From Omphiscola glabra (taxonomy: Eukaryota; Mollusca; Gastropoda; Lymnaeidae): 64,000 bases of DNA. The position numbers and the translations under genes are program-made. Shown piece after piece: positions 21,991-34,400 of this stretch (the stretch's first letter is position 1; every line of letters begins with the position of its first letter). The notes under the pieces were generated by a model. The model saw only the letters and a program-made list of their open reading frames with translations, made no database searches and was not told where the DNA came from. The stretch covers positions 7,647,793-7,711,792 of the forward strand of contig OZ024798.1 of NCBI GenBank assembly GCA_964017045.1, in the 5' to 3' direction.

Positions 21991-24898
21991 TTTTAAAAAC
22001 AAGTTTTAAACAAATCTATTTTTACATAAAATATTTTGAACATTTGTTAAAATAACTTCTTCATTCTGAAAGTTTAAAAATTATGAAAAATGATTATCTT
22101 TAATATTAAATACAATCAGGTGATTTTGCTTGTGAAAACTTATGTCTAATTTTCTCACTATTAAATATTCAATCGTGTGAATTAGGTAAGCAGCACACCT
22201 TTTTGTATGTGAAAGCTTTCTAAAAACGATGCATTTCCGGAAAGTTTTCTCCGCCACGTTAAAAGACAGGTTTGGTTTCGTGGAGTATTTACAATCTAAT
22301 CGGTCACGGGTTTAAAAGGTAAAAATAAAATACAAGCAGTGGTGTTATCTGAGGTTTTTTATATAATGAAAAACATGTTTGCGAAATGCCACCGATCCAG
22401 CCCCGCTGATTAAGTTTTCGTAAGAGGCCAACGGATGGTAGTCTGTAATTACGACAGAACGCGTGGCCTACTTGGAAAGTTAGCGTGAGATAATGAGTTC
22501 ATCAAGCATCCGAAATCCTAGGATAGTCACGGCCCATCTGTACTCAGGAGTTTTACTAGAAAAAGTTGGTAAGAGAAGCTTACAAAGTTTGAACCGCCCA
22601 AAAGCTAGTTCGTTTTTATAGTCCTGTAACCAAGCAGAGAATCCTGCCAATAACATGGTGGTGTTAAATTATTTAGCCGTTTAGTTGAGCATTTTTTGAC
22701 CCATGGGAGTTTAATAATCCTTCAAAAATGAGTACACTATGGCTGCTCCCACATAGAAATTGATTCTAAAAAGGGCCCCGCGTGTTAAAAGGTGGGGAAC
22801 CACTGGTCTAAGGAAATGTGTTTAAATAAAATGTTTGAGAAAATATTCCTATACAAATAGAAACACGTATGGTATGATCACGTGAAGTTGCGACCTGATA
22901 TCAAAAATAACCCACCCAACAGCAACAGCATCTAGTCCACAAATATGTGATAACTTTACTAACAGCATCTGAGGCATAGATTACATTTTTATAGCTTCGT
23001 TCCGGTAGCTTCAAAGAAAAGAAGCGGAATGCCATCACAGTAAACCAGGTTTGGATGCTGTCCTTATGGAGCACAACCTTTGACTGGGAAAGTTAGGGTT
23101 CCCACGTGATTATCTCAGTGGAAACTTTTACTTCTTTAGTAAACGCCGTCTCATAACAAGAACAGCATGTCGTTATTGGGAAGAATTTGTTGTTATTTTT
23201 TTAGAGGGTGTGGGTTTAAAAAGGGGGGGGGGGGTTAGAGTAATCAACATGTTTGATTTTCGTACATAAAATAGCAAGGACACAAACGCTATAAAAGTAC
23301 TCAATCATCATCATCATCAATTTACATTAAATATGCACAAAACTATTCATTTCATCGCATATTACTCATAATTGCAGCCAAATAATTTTTCAAGCTGGTT
23401 CTAGACCTCTGGATTTACAGATTATGATCCCACCATACATAAACTAACTAAAAGATGTTTATAATACTTTTTTTTGTAGCTATTACCGCCTTAAAAGAAT
23501 GATCCTCAGTCCCGTACATTGACCAAGAGCCGCCCTTTTTTTACACAACACTCATTATGCTTCTTTGATATGGATCTTCACTGAGATATAATCTGTATAG
23601 CTTTCACCCCCATTAAATCCAACTATCAATGCTGAGAGTCATCCAAGGGCAACATAATACAATAAGAATAACGATGTTAACTTGGAAATCAAGTTAATGC
23701 AAACAGTCTATGAACAAAAGCTATATTTAGCAAAAGAACCACCCCAACTAGACCCAGTGGCCACAATACAAAACAATTTCAATAATGTAAAGTTACAACA
23801 AATGACTATTTTTAATAGGTGGAGCTTTAACAATGATTGGTTTATTGATTAACATTATAACTGGGCATGTTGGTTTTCAAATATAAACAAACTTTCCCTT
23901 CACTCTCAAATGTTTAATAGTGTTCTTAAACTCTTTTTCCACTTGGTATTATAGGAGTTGCCCATTGCTGTGGCTATAATAATAATAAAGTGGTGTAACT
24001 GAGGGTTTGAGGAGAGGGCAAGAAGGGCTTGTGGCAGAAAATCACTTGGAGAACAGTTGAACTGTTTGTGCCATTTTCAGAAATATGTGAGATTTGGAGA
24101 AAAAAAAATCTTGTGCTAATTAGTTAGTCTGCAAAGTCTTTTAGTCATTTTTTTAAACAGCAAATTTTATAAAGCAAATGAAATAAATAATCTTCTCCAG
24201 TGTTTGTTTCATGGTACAGTACACAGACACGGTACATTATACACATGCTCGCCAGTAAAAACAATTAAGTGTGCATCCTCTCAAACTATTGCACAGCATT
24301 CTTTGGGAGCTATCAACAAGTTAAGGATTTAGTTGTTTTGTTGAGAAAGCAGGTATCAGTAAATTGGTTCATTTTAAATAAACAGTTGAGGTAATTATAA
24401 AAACTAGATGATTACCTCCCATGAGCCTGTGAGATACTCCAAAGCCTCCTGTTCGTAGCTGAAATGTAAATAAAACAGGAGTAGAACATGAAACTCTTTC
24501 ACATTGTTATGTTAAAGCTGATGACTAACTTAACTTTTATTTTTTTATTAACTACCACACTTTGATACATGACAATACTGTTACAGTAAGCAATATGATG
24601 CAAAGAAAACTTGTTTAATTTTACACATGAACAAAACAAAAGATAGTGTTAATTCAGGATATTTCTCTGGTAAAACCTCTCTTTATATTTTTTGTTACAG
24701 AATCCTTACTTTAATTTCAGGAAATTTTATTTTGCAGTTTAAACTGGTTAAGAAAATGGGGCAAAACAAATTTAACAAAATTAACCAGAATGGGAATTGT
24801 ACAGAAAAGCTCAACTTCACAAGCCTGAAGATCTATTGACTTCACTAACAAGACTATAATTTGGCCGTTTTAATTCAGGTAGATGTGCTGTGTTTCCT

Positions 24899-24900
<2 letters not shown>
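21991..24900. other. No gene seen; one hAT-type terminus
   Basis: At 22775-22805 the sequence read on the minus strand begins CAGTGGTTCCCCACC, a typical hAT terminus. A partner end was not established. A G run lies at 23222-23234. The last part (about 24000-24900) may include 3' UTR of the large minus-strand gene, but no clear poly(A) signal was found. Confidence 0.35.
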
Positions 24901-24958
<58 letters not shown>

Positions 24959-24963
24959 GGGGG
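24901..24963. repeat. Homopolymer pair: T run followed by G run
   Basis: About 37 T are followed by about 24 G. Homopolymers of this length are hard to sequence and the true length is uncertain. Confidence 0.8.
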
Positions 24964-24977
24964 AATTTTTGATTAAA

Positions 24978-25155
24978 ATAAATGACTTTGTTTGATCCAA
25001 ACTGCCAAAGGGCACATGCCCAAATAAATGACTTTGTTAGTGCCAAGAGGTCAAAGGGCACATGTCCAAACAAATGTATTTGTGACAAGCAGTCAAATGG
25101 CACATGCCCAAATAAATTACTTTCTTTATGGCAAGCAGCCAAAGGGCACATGCCA
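24978..25155. repeat. Minisatellite, about 48-bp unit, four copies
   Basis: Each unit contains 'gggcacatgcccaaataaat' plus 'gactttgtt' and a caagcagccaaa-like block. It lies just downstream of the stop codon of the large gene, so it may be in its 3' UTR. Confidence 0.7.
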
Positions 25156-25264
25156 TAATGGCTACTGGATTTAGATGATAAACTAAAGATTTTATCTTTT
25201 GCTCATAAAAATGCTAATTTATAGTAATAATAATTCACGTACAAGTCAAATAACTAAAATGTAT

Positions 25265-25418
25265 TTACTCAGTTCTGTTCATAAATTCGTCACAGAAATC
25301 ATTGCAGTTGCCCGTATGTTGTGGCGACATATCCCAGTCCTCTACTGACTTGGACACATAGGAATGTGCATTGTCTAGGATCACATCAAGTTTGTGGCAG
25401 CCTTGCATAGAAGCAGAT
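25265..25418 (-). CDS. Coiled-coil gene, terminal coding exon 21
   Basis: Acceptor TGATGGTAG. 50 codons after one split base, then TAA at 25265-25267. Contains KLDVILDNAHSYVSKSVEDW, possibly a short helix, and ends with an acidic, Cys-containing tail. Confidence 0.85.
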
Positions 25419-28400
25419 CTACCATCACAAAAGGACAGAAATGTCATTTTGTAGTACAGATTATTAAAGCTAGACACAATGAGACATAATAGCATTATAG
25501 TTTATTGTTGCTACCCAAAGACAGCATTATGTACTTAGTTTGAAACAGATTATTAAAACAAAACCAGCCTGATCTTATTTGTTCTGGGTTGTTTTTTTTA
25601 ATTTATATTATTTTCCATGTGATTTGGGGCCTGGTGTCATTTTGTTTTCTCATTTTTATTTGCAATAAGAATCATATAATTATTATTCAGTTTTCTTTAT
25701 TGTGATGACACTTGGATTAAACATATATATATATATATGACTACATCAACAGGCTTATGATACAAACATATATACATATGAATACATCATCACGCCTATG
25801 ATCTATAAGAAGTTTGTCTGCTGAAGAAGGCGTATCACCAAGTTTTATAAATGTCATAAAGAATGCTTTATCTTACTTGTGAGGAAACACCAGTGATGCA
25901 TTTTATCTATTTAAGCTTTATCACAGTCAAAATTTATTTAAAAAATTTAAATAGTTGAGTGGAATCTACTGATCAGCCTAGTAAGGCACATATATCTGGA
26001 GAAGAAGGAAAAAAAAAAGGAGGGGGGGGAGATCTAGACTAGGAGGTTAAAAATATAAAGCAAAAAGAAAAAACTTAACATAGAAAGATTTTTTTTGGTT
26101 ACCACACCTTGAGACACTTTGATTGTAGCCACCATGACCGGGTTCAAATGGTGATGGTGTTGATGTAAACACTGAGGAGGATGTCATGGATGATGAAAGT
26201 GAAGGGAAGGATAATGATGACAATGCAATGGCGTTCTCTGTCCTGGCCACACTTGACCCCCAGGCCAGAGCTCCAGTGTAAACTTGACTATTCGAATCTT
26301 GATCCTCCTCAATCTGAAACTTGACAGTCTTGGGAGTCTCCGGCTGGACACCATCCATGTTATCGTCATTGGAAGGCAGACTGTAATCCTTAATCCTTTT
26401 AGTCCTGATTTTTAACGTTTCAGGTGGATTAATTTGCACAACTTTCCTTTTTATTGACACACCTGAATTAACTCCTCTGCCATGCGCTATGGCAGCACAA
26501 AAACTTGGCCTCTGAAGTTCCTCGGAAATTGCGTTGACATCAATGTGCCGAAAGCCAACATCATAAAGTTTTGTACCATAAGAGTCAGATTCACTGTCTT
26601 GGTTGTTTTCTACAGCTTTGATGAAACTGGTCCTCCGGGCTCCTAGATTAGACTCAGTTGTGTCAGCAAGAGGTAATATATTGTCCAATGACCAGCTGAC
26701 AACTGGACAAGATGAATTATTGACATTGGAGTCAAGAACAGGATATAAATCTGTAGCCGTGCTGCCAGCTGAGCTCTGGACCACGTTGTGAGAGTGGTTC
26801 TCAAACTGATGATCAGAACTGATGGGTTTGTCAAAGAGGTACCTACCAGAACTTTTGATAAAGTTCTGTCTCCGGTGATTACCGTAAAGACTTCTCTGTC
26901 TATTGTGAGGATAAGGGCAGGACTCTGATGTTAATTTTGTTGGTGGAGCAGAACTTGCAGGGTGCTGCTTATCATTGCCATTGCAGATGTTGCTGTTGGT
27001 GGCAAAGGAATAATTTTTGGAGGACATGTGTTCCTGTTGACCATTGTCTGTAGATCCAATAGAGGGACAAGATGTTGTGTACCTGATAAATTTAAATAAG
27101 ACCTGTTGCTATTTTATTATAACCTAGTACAATAATGAACTAATGCAGTTAAAAATCATAAGCTAAGGTTATTTTTCCCAAATGTGATTGATCTGTTTTA
27201 TAAATGTGTGTGTGACATTAACACATGAAGGATATGGTCTGAATTAATCTATCCACTTAGACATGGCCCTGGGATTGATTGCTGACAAAGAATGCCGTAC
27301 AAACCACAACACTATTAAAAAATTGTTTTGGAAATTGCAGAAGTCTTATTCGACTTTATAATACTCACCTGTTTTGCAGCACCATTCGAGCAGCTTTGCA
27401 TTCATAACAATCAACATCTTCACAAGACACAACAGATGCTGTGTAAGGGTATTTTATTGGATACATTTGGAGATTACCATTGAAGACATCTATACTGAGG
27501 GCATCTGGAAAGTCAAGAAAATAATCAAAATGAGCTATTTGACATTATATCTTTTATAAAGTTTCTAATAGCCTGTTATGGAATAGAATAAAACAGCAAT
27601 TACCTCCCTTCACTCATTAGCTATTTTGTGACAGAGATATGATCACAAATATTAGAATTTATACTATAAGATCTTATGCAAAAATAAAATGTTTTGTTGA
27701 GGAAACATCTATTACATTTTTGTCAGGGAAATAAACATGTTATGGGCAGTTGTTAATGGTGTCAATAATCAATATGGACAAAGCTGGGCCAACAGGTAGA
27801 TGTGTTTTAATTCACACATTTTTAGCATCTTTTGGCATTTCAACCTACTCTCACAGTGGTCAACAACAAGTCTCTGTTCCCTCAACATGTTCACAGAACA
27901 TAGTTAATAGTTAAACTAAAAATCTAGCTATCACCTTACCAACAAGTGGTGATCCTGGTGACAGTCTATGGCTACTGTGCCAAGTGGAAGGCAGTTGGAT
28001 GTCCTCACTGTTCCATGACAATGGTAGGTTAAGGTTATGTCTTTTCTGAGGGAAGCAAGTGAAGTTACCTGAAAACTATGCTCCCAGCAACGTCAAATTA
28101 TTAATGCAATTAAAAACATATTTCAATTCTATTAGAGTTAAATTTACCAGTTAAAACATTTATTTACTTAGCTATCTAACCCATTTTACTCACTACTATT
28201 AGTAATTGAGTAGCACCTAAGTATGGAACAAATCCAGATATAACATGATAATGGTATAGTTTCTAAGATTGGGTATATTCATTGGCATTAGAGACCGACT
28301 GAAAGTGATTTTCTGATTTTGGCCAAAACCAAAAGCAGGCTGAAAGTTAAAAATGACTTAAGTTAACAAAAACAAAACCAGAGCGAAAACCAAAAGCTTA

Positions 28401-31400
28401 ACAAGACGTTTGGCTGAAACCGAAGCCAAAAGCTTAACTAGACTTTCAGCTGAAACCGAAGCCGAAAGATTTAGATATTTTGAAATTCATTCACCCATAT
28501 ATTCTGCATACATCGAAAAATGATGGGGGAAAGTATCAAAAGTTACATTCTTTTTATAAAAATTAGATCTTCATGAATATTAATAAATAAACATCCAATG
28601 AATACTTTGGTTTTTACCATTTTAACTAAAAAGTAATTTAAATTTCCTAAAAAATTATTTTTAAGTAGTATGGTAAGAGAAAATTTGGAAAAGAGGGTGG
28701 GGGGTGGGAGAGACAAAATACATGCAAAATAGACACTTGAGTCCCATTTCCTTTTATAATATAATTACAATGCTACCTAGACATATATCTACAATCACAA
28801 TTATCTGTCACCTAAATATCAGTTATTAAGGCTAAAAAAATATTACCAAGTTTTGAGGTTATTGTCATGCTAATGCTTTGTGTTTTCATAAATAGCTGGC
28901 ATGATATCGCTGTTTAGCCTAGTACCAACACTCTAGTCTTTCCGTGCTGGTGACATAATTATTTTGTTAGATGACCAACCTCCCCCCCCTCATATTTTTT
29001 TAACCGGGTCTATTAAAATTGTTGTTCTGACGGGTTTTGACAGAGAATCGCAAAAGACATCACATAATCGTAAATTTATCACCAAAATCATTAAAGTAAA
29101 CAGGTCTGTAATAGGCCTACTACATAATTATTATACGAACCAGTGATACATGCACACGCATGTTATTTCGTCAATAACAATGTTTATGAGCATGATAATG
29201 ATGAATTTCAAGAAATGAATCAATTGAAAAATCCTATGCTTCCCTAATTTTTATTTTAAAAAATAAAAATAAAAAAATAACAATGGAAATATTAGATCTA
29301 CCATTCCCTAAGATTATTCAATATTATTCACATTAGCCTATGACAACATGGATGGGCATGAGAATGATAAATAAAAATGAAATCACAAATGAATTAATTG
29401 AATAAACCTAGGGTTCCAATTTTATTTTTGAAAAAATTAAAACAAAAATAATAATATAAATATTAACCTTCCCGTAGATTTTCTTCCAAAAAAACTATTT
29501 AACTTTGCCTTGGCATAAATAAAATTTAATTTTTGGAAATAAATGACAAGTAGGTCATCAATCAGTTGTGAGCAGTTTTCAAAGAGCATTAGTCACAAAA
29601 CATACGATGACAGCAAGACATCGAGCAATAGTGAATATCAGATTGCCAACCTAGAGATATACAGACAGTCTGACTTCTGGTAGATGACTGAAAACCTCAA
29701 TTACTTTCGGCCATTTGGTTGAAAGTCTCAATCACTTTCGGCCGAAAATGAAATTAAACCGAAAGTTAACTTTTCTGTTTCGTCCGAAACCAAAACTAGG
29801 CCAAAATTGATCAATGACCGAAATTTGGTCTGTCTCTAATTAGAATATTATTTTTTTTCTCTACTCATGTAAAAAAAAAAAAAAAGTATTAAAAATAATG
29901 AGAAGAAATACACTAGCAGTAGTCCAAATTCAACACCACTTAGTTAGCTATCAGGTTAAAGAGGGATATATCCAAACAATATGGGTTTCAATCATTTCAT
30001 AAAATGGAAATCATGATCTTTAATAACTAGAGGATTCTACCAACAGTTGTAAATCATATTGTGTCAGAAAAATTTTAATTTAAATAATGGTAGAAATTCT
30101 GTTAAACAAATGTGTAGGGTTTTGATGAATAACAGTTAAGCATCCTTAACTAAAGGTTTTAATGTATCATATCAACAAAATCCAACTAAATTGACTTATT
30201 TACAAAATTTTATTTTTGAATTATGATTAATGGGATAAATAACTCCATGTATTATGGAGCCAACCAGGACATTTTAGAAACTGCTCTAATTCCATGACTG
30301 TCAACTTTTTAAAATCCAAGGCTGTCCAGCTACTATTGGTCATTTTTTGTTGGCACTATATTTTTAAATTCACTGAAATTGAGAGAAACTGAGAAGGGAA
30401 AGAGTTAATTCTCATATTTTGTAACCTTGTTTACTGTAAGCTTTGAAGTATTGAATTAAGGCCCACTTCTTGTACAACAATCTTACCAAAGCCCCTAAGG
30501 CGGCACCTCTCTTCTCAAGTTTTACTCTCAAAGCCTCGATATCTCTTTTAATACTCTCCTTGATCTTATCAGGGCTGTTTGAATTGAAGCTATCATCCTG
30601 CAGTAAAGTAATAACATTCATTTATTGTGTTTAAAAATGCTTTTAAATAACCGGGTGAGTTGAACAAATGCAGTGTATGGCTAAGTTATGTGCTAATATA
30701 TACTATAAAGTCTGTATGAGCTAACCAATAGTGTATAGTCATGTTATGTACTAATCTATAGTATATACTCTAGATATGTGCTGATCTATGTATGATCTAT
30801 TTCATGCCTGCACAAAAAACGGCCCATGTGCCAGCACCCACTTTGCGGCCTACGAAGTTTCAAAATATTCTTTATAAAGTATTATGGCCCGCCTTACATT
30901 TTCAGTTGTGCAAGCCTGGTCTATATCAGAGGTAGCAACCTAAGGCATGCTAATCAAGACATGGCAGGCAGAGTGATTTCAATTGCAAACAGAGTGCTTT
31001 CAATGGCACAGAATGAAAAAAAAAATGGGTCTAATAGGTTTGTTTGCATTCTAGTTTGTTGGCATTTTCAATGAATTTGAAATACTTTTTTTGCACAAAA
31101 TTACCAAAAGATTGCCAACACCTATACTATATAGCCTAGTTAAGTAGCCTGTTGATCTATATTATCTATACAGTCAAGTTATAACCTGTTCTCTGTCAAG
31201 AGTCTTCATTCTTTAAAAATGTATGTTTACCTGTTCATCTTGACATTCAGTTTCTACATCTTTCTGTACAAGTCTCCAGATATCTCGAAGGTCCAACTGC
31301 CTGGCCAGAGTGTTACTGTAAAGGTTTTCCTGAGAATCACAAATGTATTAGATAAAATTTAGCTGTATGAGTTCATGCCTGCTAGACAATCTGATGCACT

Positions 31401-34400
31401 CAAGAGTATGTAAACAGTGTTTTTTTAAAATCACAAAATGAATGTGTTATTGGGTCTTTATCACATAGAGCTAGGAGCAGAAGTAACGCATTAATGGCAT
31501 GGATTATTTTAACAAATTCAAATGTTCCAAAAATTTTAATAAAGCTGTCTCCGGTTTGCATGTGTAATTTAATCACAGTTTTTGAAAGGGGCCTATGGAA
31601 ATTTAAAAAAAAAGATTATTTCCAAAATGTTGTGTTTTAAAAACATATCTATATTACATCACCAAAGTTGAGCTAATATCTAAATTATATAATCTAAATT
31701 TGATCAACTATGTTGTGTTAGCAATCTATATTATATCACCAATGTTATAATTTCAAGTTTAGTTTTACCACATCACCAATTTTGTATTAACATTACTAAT
31801 TTATATTATAACACTAATTTTGTGTATTTTTAAAGTCAAATCACCCATGATCTGCTTTCACTACCAGTTCCTACCTCAAGGTCTGCACACTTCTGCTTCT
31901 CTCTTTCCAAATAGGTCCATGTTTTTTTAGCTTCTTCATCCAAATCACAAATTTTCACTGCAAGACAAGGGACAAAATTACTGCCAAAATTGATAAAGCT
32001 CATTCTGTAAAACTAGAATAAATGACCCGATGTTACCAGATAATTGCCGGCAATTTGTGATTTTTTTCTACCTGCTATAGTGAAAACTCATTAGAAAAAA
32101 GCTGTATATACGCAATGATGTTTACATTTCTAAAATTATGTTTTGAGCCTCAATTGTTGCTTTTGGAAGCTTGTTCCAGTCCCTTATTGTCTTTGGCAGG
32201 AATGAGGAGGTCCTGTACCGAGTTCTTGTTTTTATGAGCCAAAACTGCCTGTCATGGCCTTGTCACTCTCTCATGCGGGGAGGGGGACAAATTTCTGTTT
32301 AACGCTGAAGCCGTGGACCAGCCCATTTCTTATCTTGTACATTATGGGGAGCCTGGATAGTTGTCGTCGTTCATCCAATGGTGACCAGCCTTTTGTTTCC
32401 CTATTGCCAACACTTGAGGTGTTTCTGTAGCGGTTCAGGAAAAAGCGTGCTTCCCATCGCTGGAGTGCCTCCAACCTGTTGATGCTCTTCTGGGTAATGG
32501 GTCCCAGAATGAAGATGCATACTCTAAAAGTGGCCGGTCTTTATAATACTTACACATATACTAAAATAAAAGCTGATATTTTTTAATTTTTGCGTATTTA
32601 CATTTATTAGATTTCCATAAAATAATAGAAAAACACTTTCATTGTTTTTAAGAATCCAAACTTATTTAAATTAATTCATTTCTTTTGCGTTATATGGTCA
32701 GCCTAGCTCATTCTTATATTGATACGCATTCCTGTAACAGTTTTCAATTCAGTTTTCATTTATACCCATCCCTTCCCTCACACAAGTCTCTTCCATCACC
32801 TCCTCTCCATCTTTCACCGCCTCCACTTCCCCCACACCTTCCCATCCCTTCCCTCAACTCCTCCCCTTCCCTCACCTCCCTCTTCTATCATCTCTCCCTC
32901 ACACCCCTCCCTTCCCCTTCCTTCAACTCGTCCATTCCTGAAACCCATCCTTTTTCCTATTACCACTTCCTTCACCTCCCACCCCTTCATAACACCCCAC
33001 CCATCCCTCAAACCCCTCCATTTCTCTCACACACTCCCCTTCCTTTCCCTCATACCCTTTCCTTTCCCTCACACAACTGACACAACTTCCTTTCCTTAAC
33101 ACCCTAAACCATTCCTCTTATCTCTCTTTTACAACACCTCCCTTTCCTCACAGCCTTTACCTCCTAGACACCCATCCCTTTCCCTCATACCATGCCATTA
33201 ACCTGCTCCTTTTTCTCACACCCCTCCCTTCCCTCACTCCCTCCCTTTGCTCACATTCCTCCATTTCCCTCAAAACACTCACATCCCTTCCTCTCCCTCA
33301 TACCTTACTGCTCACACCCCTCTCCTTTTCTCTCACACCAATCTCTTCCTTCCCACATCCTGCCTTTCTCTCAAACCTTTCCCTCCCATACATCCCTCAT
33401 TTTCTCTTACTCTCCTCCCTTTTCCTCATATCCTCCCCTTTCTCACACTTTACCTTTTCCTTCCTAGCCCTCCCCTTCCCTCACGTCCCTTCCCTTTCCT
33501 TACACTTTTCCTTATACCCCTTCCTTTCTCTCACACACTTACTTTTCCTTCATAGACCTCCATTTCCCTTACACTCCTCTCATTTCCTCGCACAGTAACT
33601 TAAAACAATTAATTAGTTACTTACACTCAGACTTGTGAAGCTTCTCAGCTAGCTCAAGATTTGACCTGTTGATAAGAGATTATTTTTATTACTATTTCAC
33701 AAGACTGCTAAATGATAGAATATGTTAACCAGTGTAGATAAAGCTAAATGCCCGTGAAAGGGTGTGACTAATGTCACACTCAAAGAAGACCAAAAAAATT
33801 AAAATGTTCACAAGTGTACATGAAAGCTTGCATGTTACATCAAAATTTGCACTCTGTGACACTGTTTACACCCAGAAAACAGTGTTATTAAAAAAATAGT
33901 CATTATCATGTCCAATAATAGATATAATTGATACAATTGTCACATTTTTAATGGATCTCAGTGGCTAGGCCAGGGGACGGAAACCTTTTCATGGCAAAGA
34001 GACAAATATTAAATTTTGATCTAGTAACTAGTAGTATCCAAGAGCTACATGAGAAAAAAAAACCTTCGAGCCGCAGGTTCCTTACCCCTGGAGAGACTCT
34101 GCCATCATTAGAACACACATATAAAATAACGCTAACAACTAAATGGAGCTATTGTGTAACTTATCCTCCACGTTGAGCAACTCCAACTCACGATATATTG
34201 TAATAGCTTAACTAATCTCTAAAACTTTGCTGACATTTCACAAACTTCACAACAGATCAACTCAGAATAATTGCTCTTCTCTTTTCTTCAATTTAGATTT
34301 CACCTCATATAAGTAAATGTAATTATAGCTATATAAAATTCCTACCGTCTCATGTTATTCTCCTCATCCTAGAAAGATCTAAATCCCACACAACAGGGTC

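Noticed and set aside
22337..22805. A 470-bp hAT element between 'cagtgg' at 22337 and the terminus at 22805.
   Set aside because: Only six bases of inverted end match and the flanking octamers (aatacaag, gtctaagg) do not agree.
32685..33555. Several overlapping Ser/Pro-rich plus-strand frames.
   Set aside because: Product of the polypyrimidine tract.
33963..34098. An 8-bp target duplication around the MITE at 33971-34090.
   Set aside because: The octamers ggctaggc and gagagact do not match. The element is kept on its inverted ends only.
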